A DNA stretch of 64,000 nt from Colwellia sp. PAMC 20917 (GTDB taxonomy: Bacteria; Pseudomonadota; Gammaproteobacteria; Enterobacterales; Alteromonadaceae): contig NZ_CP014944.1 of the NCBI RefSeq assembly GCF_001767295.1, forward strand, positions 2,480,001 to 2,544,000, read 5' to 3'. How positions within the stretch are numbered: position 1 is the stretch's first letter; every line of letters starts with the position of its first letter. The translations under genes were made by a program, and so were the position numbers. The notes beneath the pieces are model-generated. The model saw only the letters and a program-made list of their open reading frames with translations. It was not told where the DNA came from and did no database searches. Below, piece after piece: positions 55,908 through 64,000 of this stretch.

Positions 55908-57473
55908 TTAGTGAAATATAATAGCTGCACAAATACATAAGGTACTAAAAAGCAAAGTACCAATAATAACTTTATGATTTTTGTGTTGCTGCGTTTTTAA
56001 TTCAGTGAATAAGTGCATTTGCTTTTGACGGCTTACTTGGGTCGTTTTTAAATAATCATAAAGCAGGTCTGGCATTTCAGGCAGTTTTTCATTCCAAAAA
56101 GGTAGATTCTCTTTTATCTTTTTGAATACGGCTTTAACACCCATTTGCTGTTTTACCCAATTCTCTAAGAAAGGTTTAGCGGTTTGCCATAAGTCGAGTT
56201 GTGGGTATAGTTGTCGGCCTAAGCCTTCGATATAGAGTAAGGTTTTCTGTAATAAAACTAATTGTGGTTGCACTTCCATATTGAATCGTCTGGCGGTGTT
56301 AAAAAGGCTTACCAGCACTTGCCCGAAAGATATTTCTGATAAGGGTTTGTTGAATATCGGTTCGCAAACGGTGCGAATAGCAAATTCAAACTCATCAACA
56401 CTAGTCTCGCTTGGTACCCAGCCAGAGTCGACATGGAGCTCGGCAACTTTCCGATAATCTCTATTAAAAAACGCGACAAAATTTTCGGCCAAGTAGCGTT
56501 TATCTTCACGGTTTAACGTACCACAGATACCACAATCTATTGCTATCCATGTTGGATCGGCAGGGTTTGTTGCATCGACAAAAACATTGCCTGGATGCAT
56601 ATCAGCATGAAAAAAACTGTCACGAAATACTTGGGTAAAAAACACTTCAACACCACGTTCAGCAAGTAATTTCATGTCTACGCCAAGCCCTTGAAGTGTC
56701 GCTATCTCTCCAACGCCAATACCATAAATACGTTCCATAACCATTACGTTTTCATGGCTAAAATCACTATAAACCTTGGGTACATATAATACGCTATCGC
56801 TGGCATTACCCTGGGAAAAATTGTGCTTTAATAAGGTTGCATTCGCGGCTTCACGGTTGAGATCTAGTTCGTCAACAATCGTTTTTCGGTATTCATTAAC
56901 GACCTCTTTTGGACGTAGTCGTTTACCATCAGGTAAAAATTTAGCAACAACACCCGCAAATAGCGACATGACTTTTACGTCAGCTAAAATTGTCTCAGTA
57001 ATGTTGGGGCGTAAAACTTTAAGGACTACTTCAAAAGGTTGTCCGTCTTGCAGCAAGGTGGCTGTATGCACTTGGGCAATTGACGCCGAAGCAAGAGGTT
57101 TACTATTAAAATCACTAAAATGCTGATTAAATGTTTCTTCACCTATGGCTTCTAAAACAATAGCTTTGGCTAATTCACCATCAAAAGCAGGTACTTGATC
57201 TTGCAGCAATGCTAGTTCGTTGGCAAAATCTTCAGGAAGTAAGTCACGACGGGTTGACAACATCTGGCCAAACTTTACAAACACCGGACCTAAAGATTCA
57301 ATCGCTAGGCGAAGTCGCAAGGCTGAAGGCTTATCTTGGTGTTTATTACGTAACCAGAATAATGTGAAGCGAATGAATTTTGCATACCAAGGTATCATAT
57401 GGCTTGGGATCAGTTCATCAAGACCAAATTGAAGAAATGTTTTAATGATGCGATAAAGTCGTAAACTGCTCAC
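55908..57473 (-). CDS. ubiB: UbiB, ABC1/ADCK-family ubiquinone biosynthesis protein
   Basis: 521 aa. Atypical kinase-like fold: the KxGQ motif is in [18 protein letters not shown], the A-rich loop in [13 protein letters not shown], the ATP lysine in [11 protein letters not shown], and [14 protein letters not shown] and IAIDCGICG are catalytic-loop and metal motifs. A C-terminal membrane segment (about 500-518) anchors it. UbiB is needed for ubiquinone synthesis, probably as an ATPase that helps extract or deliver intermediates. Third gene of ubiE-ubiJ-ubiB; 15 bases after ubiJ. Confidence 0.97.
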   Translation of the reverse strand: MSSLRLYRIIKTFLQFGLDELIPSHMIPWYAKFIRFTLFWLRNKHQDKPSALRLRLAIESLGPVFVKFGQMLSTRRDLLPEDFANELALLQDQVPAFDGELAKAIVLEAIGEETFNQHFSDFNSKPLASASIAQVHTATLLQDGQPFEVVLKVLRPNITETILADVKVMSLFAGVVAKFLPDGKRLRPKEVVNEYRKTIVDELDLNREAANATLLKHNFSQGNASDSVLYVPKVYSDFSHENVMVMERIYGIGVGEIATLQGLGVDMKLLAERGVEVFFTQVFRDSFFHADMHPGNVFVDATNPADPTWIAIDCGICGTLNREDKRYLAENFVAFFNRDYRKVAELHVDSGWVPSETSVDEFEFAIRTVCEPIFNKPLSEISFGQVLVSLFNTARRFNMEVQPQLVLLQKTLLYIEGLGRQLYPQLDLWQTAKPFLENWVKQQMGVKAVFKKIKENLPFWNEKLPEMPDLLYDYLKTTQVSRQKQMHLFTELKTQQHKNHKVIIGTLLFSTLCICAAIIFH

Positions 57474-57488
57474 AATGTTCCTTGAGAA

Positions 57489-58127
57489 TTAAGTTAAGGG
57501 AGTTATTTTTTCAGCAAGTCGCTGAATACGTTCCGCTACTGTATTTGTTTGCTTAGTTATTTCAGTAACCTGTTCACTAAAACTACCGAGTTGACTGGCT
57601 GTTACCACTAATCGTTTTTCATGCACTAGCCATTCGCTGGCGTCTGCTTGTATCTGTTGTGTGGCAAAATTAATTTTCTTCGCCCAGCGCTTACCTAACT
57701 GTGACAACTTATAAGTAGGAATATCACCAATATGCTGAGCAATTTCGCTTTGCCAATCGATTTCTAATGATTGGGCAATATTAGCAAACTGTTGAGCAAC
57801 TTTAATGTCACCTTGAACATCGAGTTTCTCTTGCTTGATTAACTCCGTAATTTGTTGCTCTTTCTTTAGTTCACGTAAGGTTTTTATACTCGTATTTATT
57901 GTACAGTCGCTACGTTCAGTTAGACCAGTCACTAACACTTTGTTGTTATTAATAGAGAAACTTAGCGGAAAACCTAACTCAGATAATAAAATGGTCAATG
58001 TTTTTTCTTCTAAGGTCTGCAAAACACTGGCACCCTTAACATTGATTGCGAGTGCTTGATTAAAGGCAAACTCTACGGTTGAACAAAGCGTTTGTTGAAA
58101 CATTAACTGACTACTGAAGTTTGTCAC
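57489..58127 (-). CDS. ubiJ: UbiJ, SCP2-domain ubiquinone biosynthesis factor
   Basis: 212 aa. SCP2-like lipid-binding domain in the N-terminal ~120 residues (LTILLSELGFPLSFSINNNKVLVTG, LDVQGDIKVAQQFANIAQSLEIDWQSEIAQHIGDIP), with a C-terminal coiled coil (QLGSFSEQVTEITKQTNTVAERIQRLAEKI). UbiJ binds ubiquinone intermediates and, with UbiK (46.2 kb here), organises the Ubi enzyme complex in the cytosol. Two bases separate it from ubiE. Confidence 0.93.
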   Translation of the reverse strand: MTNFSSQLMFQQTLCSTVEFAFNQALAINVKGASVLQTLEEKTLTILLSELGFPLSFSINNNKVLVTGLTERSDCTINTSIKTLRELKKEQQITELIKQEKLDVQGDIKVAQQFANIAQSLEIDWQSEIAQHIGDIPTYKLSQLGKRWAKKINFATQQIQADASEWLVHEKRLVVTASQLGSFSEQVTEITKQTNTVAERIQRLAEKITPLT

Positions 58128-58129
58128 GA

Positions 58130-58921
58130 TTAAAATTTATACCCTTTGTGCAGAGCAACAACACCACCGGTAAGGTTTTTGAAGCTTGTCTGTTCAAAAC
58201 CCGCCGAATCCATCATCTCTTTTAATGTTTCTTGATCAGGGTGCATGCGAATAGACTCGGCTAAATATTGATAGCTATCACCATCTTTAGCCACTAATTC
58301 GCCCATTTTAGGAAGAATATTAAAAGAATAAAAGTCGTAAGCCTTACTGATTAACTGATGTTCTGGTTTTGAAAATTCTAGCACCAATAAACGACCACCG
58401 GGTTTTAATACACGGTAAATAGACCTTAGCGCCATATCTTTGTCAGTAACGTTACGTAAACCAAAAGCTATGGTGACAATATCAAAGGTATTGTCTTCAA
58501 AGGGTAAGTATTGTGCATTGGCTTGTACGTATTCAATATTTTGTACTAAACCTTTGTCACGTAACTTATCTCGACCAACATTGAGCATAGAGCTATTAAT
58601 ATCAGCAAGAATAACCTTGCCTTCACGACCAACTAGCTGTGAAAATTTTGCGGTTAAATCGCCAGTACCACCGGCTAAATCTAGTACTTTGTTACCAGGA
58701 CGTACGCCACTAGCATCTATGGTGAAGCGTTTCCAAAGGCGATGAATACCAAAAGACATTAGGTCATTCATCACATCATATTGGGCGGCGACAGAGTGAA
58801 ATACACTGGCAACCTTTGACTCTTTCTCGTTTTTATCTACCGTTTGAAAGCCAAAATGTGTGGTGTTGTCACTTGAAGAATTTGATCCATTTTCTTGATG
58901 ATTATCTTGTTGAGCGGCCAT
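58130..58921 (-). CDS. ubiE: Ubiquinone/menaquinone C-methyltransferase UbiE
   Basis: 263 aa. Class I SAM methyltransferase: motif [17 protein letters not shown], motif [17 protein letters not shown], motif [44 protein letters not shown] is the UbiE N-terminal signature. It methylates the ring of ubiquinone and menaquinone precursors. First gene of ubiE-ubiJ-ubiB. The N-terminal ~20 residues (N, S, Q-rich) are not conserved. Confidence 0.97.
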   Translation of the reverse strand: MAAQQDNHQENGSNSSSDNTTHFGFQTVDKNEKESKVASVFHSVAAQYDVMNDLMSFGIHRLWKRFTIDASGVRPGNKVLDLAGGTGDLTAKFSQLVGREGKVILADINSSMLNVGRDKLRDKGLVQNIEYVQANAQYLPFEDNTFDIVTIAFGLRNVTDKDMALRSIYRVLKPGGRLLVLEFSKPEHQLISKAYDFYSFNILPKMGELVAKDGDSYQYLAESIRMHPDQETLKEMMDSAGFEQTSFKNLTGGVVALHKGYKF

Positions 58922-59094
58922 CTAACATTCACTTATCACTAAAATTACTGACAGTTTACCGTATTTTTTAGCAATTATTAACACTTGAAATCAAGTGGTG
59001 GGGTTTTTTATTAAATGGACTGTGTTGGTTAAACTTTATCCACTAATTAATATGCTGTATTATGGTTATTATTATTGTTATATACGGCGATGTT

Positions 59095-59370
59095 ATGAAA
59101 TTTTATTTAGGGGTCGTGATGACTTTATTACTGGGGTGTCAGCAAGCAGTAGCACCACTAACCACTAAAAATAGCAGCGAACAAGTTATTATAAAAAAAG
59201 TTGTTTGTCGTCAGTCAACGATACCACCACTTAAAAACACGCAAAAGTTAAAAGAGCGGTTAATTGCCAATGGTAAAATTGATGGTTCATTATCTAATGA
59301 AGAAATAGAGCATGCAGTTAATAACTATATTCGTAAGAAAAACGCGGCTTTGAAAAACTGTGCTAAATAA
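59095..59370 (+). CDS. Small putative lipoprotein
   Basis: 91 aa from MKFYLGVVM; an upstream ATG at 59062 would add a stretch that breaks the signal peptide. Lipobox LLLGC (acylated Cys near residue 15). The mature part is short and basic, with KLKERLIANGKIDGSLSNEEIEHAVNNYIRKKNAALKNC at the end. A similar E-R/K-x-x-I-x-x-W/Y pattern (KERILYWLEKRGELSINATDQQKKQALSNYL) occurs in the N-terminal region of the metalloprotease 22 bases downstream, so the two may be functionally linked. Not recognised as a named family. Confidence 0.65.
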   Translation: MKFYLGVVMTLLLGCQQAVAPLTTKNSSEQVIIKKVVCRQSTIPPLKNTQKLKERLIANGKIDGSLSNEEIEHAVNNYIRKKNAALKNCAK

Positions 59371-59391
59371 CAAGTGACACGAGGAAAACTC

Positions 59392-62012
59392 ATGAAGATA
59401 CCCTATCTATTAGCTTTGTTGGTCTTGATAAGTCAGCTGCCTTTACGAGCAGAAAATACTGATGATATAAAACGTTTTTCAAAAAGTTCACCAGCAGATG
59501 CTGGTGTTATTAACAAAGAGCGTATTCTCTATTGGTTAGAAAAAAGAGGTGAATTGTCAATAAACGCCACTGACCAACAAAAAAAACAAGCACTGTCTAA
59601 TTATCTGATAAAAAAATCATTTCAACCTAAAGTTTTGCCTCAGGCCTTATCAAAAAAAGTGGTAGCCGCTGAACGTTTTAGTAGTGGAGAACGCCGTGAA
59701 AAGATGGGCTTCAATAGTCAATTGAAAAAAACTCAAATAGCCCATTATTTATTACAAGAAACAGCGGATGCTGACGTTGAAACCACGGTTAATATTTTAG
59801 CGATACTGATCGATTTTAATGATTTAAAGCATAACGATAATGGTTTGTCAGCGAATGATACCGATATGTTTTATGCGAATTATTCGCCTGCTCATTATAA
59901 TGAGCTCTTATTTTCTACGAGTGGATTTGATGGTCCATCAGGACAAAATATTGAATCGGCTTATCAATATTATCAACATGAGTCTGGTCAGAAATTCTTT
60001 TTTACCGGCCAAGTTAAGGGCTGGGTGACTGCAGAGAATAATGCCAGTTATTATGGTAGTAACGACGAAGAAACCGAAAATGATCAAAATGTTAAGGCGC
60101 TTGTTGTTGAAGCAGTTACACAACTTGTTGCTAATGGTTTAGATTTATCCCCTTACGACAAAACTGATTTATTTGATTTTGACGGAGACGGAAATGTTAA
60201 TGAACCTGACGGTATTATTGATCATATTATGCTTTTCCATGCCAGTATCGGTGAGGAAGCCGGTGGTGGTAATTTAGCCGAAGATGCTATTTGGTCACAT
60301 CGAAGTTTTGTGCTCAATGATGCGGGTGATCAACCAGCCACTATTCCTGGCTCTGAGATAAAAGCGTTTGGTTATACTATTAATCCGATTGATGCGGCTC
60401 CGGGCGTTGTTGTCCATGAATTTGGTCATGATTTAGGTTTACTTGACGAATATGATATCGATAGTAGTGATATTGGGGCGCCCGTTTCAGAATGGTCAGT
60501 CATGGCTTCTGGTACTTGGCTAGGCTCTCCAGCAGGAACTCGCCCGTCAGCCTTTAGTCCTCTGGCCCGTGATTATCTACAGGAGCGTTATCAAGGCAAC
60601 TGGATAACTCAACGGCAAGTTGATTTTGCGACATTAAACAATGAGAGTATCTCCTTGGTTAGTACGGTTGATCATACTGCGGTTAACCAGATTAAGGTGA
60701 ACTTACCGCCCTCTGTATTAGATTTTCCAGCTGCTTACGCGGGAGAATATCAATTTTATTCGAATAAGGGTGATATGTTGGAAAACAGTATGTCGTTCTC
60801 AGTCGACCTGCCAGCAGGTACCCCGACATTGTCGATGAAAGCGCGCTGGGAAATAGAACAAGACTATGATTACCTGCAGGTATTAGTAAACGACACCGTG
60901 ATTAAGGGAAATCACAGCCAAAATAGCAATCCATATTACCCCAGCATAGGTGAATATATCAGCGGAAATTCAGCGGATATTGCCAATGCAGAAGGTGATT
61001 TAAAATGGACTGATTTAACCTTTGATCTTGCTAGCTTTGCTGGACAAAGTGTTGTCATTAAAATTAATTATGTTACCGATCAAGCGGAAGGTGGTTATGG
61101 CTTTGTCGCAGATGAAATAAAAGTATTCAATGGTGCGAGTGAGATCTTTGCTATCGATGGCGAAGTAGAAAATCAAGCTACACTTGCGGGCTTTAGCCGT
61201 TTAGCTGATAAAATTGCCGGTTTACCCCATTACTATTATGTTCAATTACGCAGTCATACCAGTGTTGATAGCCGCTTAAAAAATATCGGCTACGATGCGG
61301 GCGTTTTACTTTGGTATCGTAATGACAATATTGCTGACAATAAGGTAGATGAACATGCTGGCCAGTTATTTATCGGTGTGATTGATGCCGATCAAAACTT
61401 AGTAAAAGCGTCTAATGGCAGTAACAGAAATTCGGCATATCAGATACACGACGCTGCATTTAGTTTATACGACCAACAACCTTTTAACGGTGATGTGCAT
61501 AATGTTGCAAAGAGTTTCTTTAGCGATTCCAATGATTACTCTTCGCCAAGTCAACCTGAGTCTGGTGTTATCCTACCCAAACTCGACTTTAGCATGAAGG
61601 TCGACTTGCAAAGCTCTGATAGTACTTCGGCAACCGTAACACTTTCAAGCTCCTCGGAAGCGTCCGATTTAAGGGTTTCATTTTCTCATTCAGCTAATGA
61701 TTTAGTGGTGACCTTTACTTCAAGTCCAGTCGGGGGGATTCACAATATAGTTATGCTTGGGATTTTGATGATAATAGTACCAGTAACATACAAAACCCTA
61801 GTTACACTTTTTCTCAGGCTGGTACCTATAGTGTTGAATTAACGGTAATGGATAGCACAGGCCTTAGCGTTAAAACGACCAGAAGCATCACGGTTAGTAA
61901 AGCACTTGCTGTTGTTGTTACCGCACCAGCAAAAGTGAAAACCTCAGGTGGAGGAGCAATAAGCTTTGGTTTATTGTTGAGCTTGTATTTATTGAGAATA
62001 ATAAGAAAGTAA
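59392..62012 (+). CDS. Secreted M6-like metalloprotease with PKD and GlyGly-CTERM, frameshifted
   Basis: Start MKIPYLLALLVLISQ, with a signal peptide of about 20 residues. The zinc site is VVHEFGHDLGLLDEYD (H342, E343, H346) and the Met-turn SVMASG, as in M6/immune inhibitor A-type peptidases. A beta-sandwich region follows. In the first frame the protein ends at 61842 with a nonsense tail. A shift of -1 at a run of six Gs (61732-61737) opens a PKD domain (YAWDFDDNSTSN...YTFSQAGTYSVELTVMD). A GlyGly-CTERM sorting tail (SGGGAISFGLLLSLYLLRIIRK) then ends at 62012. Without the shift the enzyme would lack its anchor. Read as a frameshifted gene; sequencing error, slippage or decay cannot be told apart here. 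Confidence 0.85.
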
Positions 62013-62060
62013 TTTGCGCTTTCGTCTTGGCTTAGCTGTTTTATTTCTATATAAAGCAGC

Positions 62061-64000
62061 TTAAGCATTGGTAAAGTATTCGCGGTCTCCCATCCAACGC
62101 TGAATAATCGCTTGGGCATTTTGTGGGTGTTTTTTCCAAATAAGATAAGCATGTTGCTGTACTTCTGGAATTAAATGCGCATCTCTGAGCAAGTCTGCTA
62201 TTTTTAGATCGGCGAGACCCGTTTGCTTGGTACCTAAAAATTCACCTGGTCCTCGTATTTCTAAGTCTTTTTGTGCGATAACAAAGCCGTCATTACTTTC
62301 ACGTAATACCGCTAAGCGTTTGGTTGCGGTTTTAGAGAGTGGGCTTTTATACATTAATACACAATGTGAAGCGACTGTACCTCTTCCTACACGACCACGT
62401 AGCTGATGGAGTTGCGCTAAGCCTAACCGTTCAGGGTTTTCAATGACCATTAAGCTGGAATTGGGGACATCAACACCGACCTCAATAACGGTTGTCGCCA
62501 CTAACAAGTCTAGTTCGCCTTTTTTAAACGTTTCCATTACTGACTGTTTTTCAACGGCTTTCATTCTTCCGTGTATCAAACCAATTTTTAATTCTGTTAG
62601 TTGCTCTTGTAAATACACCGCCGTATCTTCTGCTGCTTGGCATTGTAATACTTCAGACTCTTCAATTAATGTACACACCCAATAAGCTTGTCGGTTGTCT
62701 TCTACACAGCCTTTTCGAATGCGTTCAACTACATCTTCACGGCGTGTGTCAGGTAAGGCGATGGTATTTATCGGGGTTCTTCCTGGGGGAAGTTCATCAA
62801 TAATAGAGGTGTCTAAATCGGCATAGGCAGTCATGGCTAACGTGCGAGGGATCGGAGTTGCTGTCATAATCAATTGATGCGGATAATTACCCTCAAAAGC
62901 GCCTTTCTCGCGCAGTGATAAACGCTGATGTACACCAAAGCGATGTTGTTCATCAATAATAATCAGTGTTAAATTATGAAAGATAACTTTATCTTGAAAT
63001 AAAGCATGGGTACCAACAATCATCTGCATACTACCATTTTCGATATGCTCTAGTGCGCTACGTCTTGCTTTTGCCTTCGTTTTTCCAGCTAGCCAGCCGA
63101 CGCTAATATCAAGCGGTTCAAACCAGTTTTTAAAATTAAGGGCATGTTGTTCTGCTAATATTTCTGTTGGCGCCATTAAGGCAACCTGAAAGCCTTTACT
63201 GATAGCGGTGAGTGCTGCAAGTGCTGCTACTAAGGTTTTTCCTGAACCCACATCACCTTGTACTAGGCGCATCATTGGCTGAGTTTTCATCAGGTCCTGA
63301 CGAATTTCTTTTACCACTCTCACCTGGGCATTGGTGGGTGAAAAAGGTAATGAGGCTAAAAATTTATCACTGAGTACTTGATCATCGATTAAAGAGATTG
63401 AACGATGAGCATCACTAGACTGGCGTAATTTCAGCATACTTAAATTATGCGCCAATAATTCTTCTTTTATTAATCGCAACTGTGCTGGATGCTTACCCTC
63501 TTCCAGTTGTATCACTGAAGTTTCAGGGGGTGGACGATGAATAAGCGCCAAAGCTTGTGCAAGAGAATAATTTTGCAAATTAAACTCATCAGGTAATAAC
63601 TCTTCAACTTGGCCTCGTTCTAATCTAATTAACGCTTGCTCGGTTAAGTTACGTAAAGTTATTTGCCGTAAGCCTTCAGTTGTTGGGTAAACGGGGGTTA
63701 GTGTTTCTTCTACCTCGGTTAAATGCTGGTCTTCATCAAGGGATTTATACTCAGGATGAATTATTTCAAAACCACGAGCGCCACGTTTAATTTCACCATA
63801 ACAGCGAATGTTCAGCCCTAATGCTAAGCTATTTTTTTGTGCAGCGCTAAAGCGAAAAAAACGTAAGGTTACTGTTCCTGAAGCATCTTGAACGGTAACC
63901 AGTAACATACGTCCCTTGCCATTAATGATTTGGCTACCGGTGATTTCACCAATAATATTAGTGAAAACACCAGGAAAACAGTCTCGTATTGCGGTAACAC
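62061..64000 (-). CDS. recG: ATP-dependent DNA helicase RecG, 5' truncated
   Basis: The frame is open to the window end, so the N-terminal part is missing; about 646 of the usual ~690 residues are present. OB-fold wedge domain (MLLVTVQDASGTVTLRFFRFSAAQKNS), then Walker A VQGDVGSGKTLVAALAAL, DEQHRFGVHQRL (motif II), MTATPIPRTLAM (III), VATTVIEVGVDVPNSSLMVIENPERLGLAQLHQLRGRVGRG (V-VI) and the TRG region near the C-terminus. It remodels stalled forks and Holliday junctions. Convergent with the metalloprotease gene, 48 bases away. Confidence 0.97.
   Translation of the reverse strand, partial: VTAIRDCFPGVFTNIIGEITGSQIINGKGRMLLVTVQDASGTVTLRFFRFSAAQKNSLALGLNIRCYGEIKRGARGFEIIHPEYKSLDEDQHLTEVEETLTPVYPTTEGLRQITLRNLTEQALIRLERGQVEELLPDEFNLQNYSLAQALALIHRPPPETSVIQLEEGKHPAQLRLIKEELLAHNLSMLKLRQSSDAHRSISLIDDQVLSDKFLASLPFSPTNAQVRVVKEIRQDLMKTQPMMRLVQGDVGSGKTLVAALAALTAISKGFQVALMAPTEILAEQHALNFKNWFEPLDISVGWLAGKTKAKARRSALEHIENGSMQMIVGTHALFQDKVIFHNLTLIIIDEQHRFGVHQRLSLREKGAFEGNYPHQLIMTATPIPRTLAMTAYADLDTSIIDELPPGRTPINTIALPDTRREDVVERIRKGCVEDNRQAYWVCTLIEESEVLQCQAAEDTAVYLQEQLTELKIGLIHGRMKAVEKQSVMETFKKGELDLLVATTVIEVGVDVPNSSLMVIENPERLGLAQLHQLRGRVGRGTVASHCVLMYKSPLSKTATKRLAVLRESNDGFVIAQKDLEIRGPGEFLGTKQTGLADLKIADLLRDAHLIPEVQQHAYLIWKKHPQNAQAIIQRWMGDREYFTNA

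Noticed and set aside
61826-62152. Minus-strand ORF of 108 codons at the end of the metalloprotease gene
   Set aside because: It is antisense to the frameshifted PKD/GlyGly-CTERM coding sequence and overlaps the recG 3' end; no start signal or family was seen.

Overview
The window is a stretch of AT-rich gammaproteobacterial chromosome. Gene content and order point to the Alteromonadales, most likely Colwelliaceae (Colwellia, Cognaticolwellia or Thalassotalea type). The signs are the cyaY-hemCDXY block divergent from lptM-lysA-dapF-DUF484-yigB-uvrD, the rarD-yigI-recQ block, the full ilvGMEDA operon, ubiEJB, many c-di-GMP proteins, and PEP-CTERM and GlyGly-CTERM surface proteins. The genus is inferred from recall, not from a search. 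No rRNA, tRNA, CRISPR array or prophage was seen.

Layout. 1-1.0 kb: 3' part of fre, then arfA for ribosome rescue. 1.0-6.8 kb (minus): cyaY-hemC-hemD-hemX-hemY-acetyltransferase, a tightly overlapping heme operon headed by the frataxin gene, then an orphan ORF. 6.8-12.9 kb (plus): lptM-lysA-dapF-DUF484-yigB-uvrD, with xerC missing from its usual place. 12.9-17 kb: a REC-REC-GGDEF diguanylate cyclase and a YfiR-domain histidine kinase, followed by a tandem array made of copies of the kinase gene's own 3' end. 17-21 kb: rarD, yigI, recQ and a small cytochrome c. 21.2-25.4 kb: a diguanylate cyclase under its own promoter and a class I c-di-GMP riboswitch, divergent from a TPR protein with a degenerate GGDEF domain. 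25.5-31.1 kb: tesB, an MscS channel, yihG, proB, an orphan and ppnP. 31.2-42.7 kb: branched-chain amino acid synthesis. It has ilvC with divergent ilvY, comM/yifB, then the ilv leader peptide and attenuator and ilvG-M-E-D-A. 42.7-48.7 kb: a DUF418 membrane protein, a two-receiver paralogue of the 12.9-kb regulator that lacks GGDEF, a membrane-anchored XRE regulator, ubiK and rep. 48.9-55.5 kb is the accessory part. It holds a small lipoprotein, a complete IS1182-family element with inverted repeats and target duplication, and two PEP-CTERM genes sharing a sigma54-type promoter and an upstream motif at matching distances. 55.9-58.9 kb (minus): ubiE-ubiJ-ubiB. 59-62 kb: a small lipoprotein and a secreted M6-like metalloprotease with PKD and GlyGly-CTERM, broken by a -1 frameshift in a G6 run. 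62.0-64 kb: recG, cut by the window end.

The most interesting signals are: the shared regulatory architecture of the two PEP-CTERM genes; the kinase-tail tandem array; the riboswitch feeding back on a cyclase; the two-receiver paralogue whose phosphoacceptor Asp is replaced by Glu; and the frameshift that separates the metalloprotease from its sorting tail.
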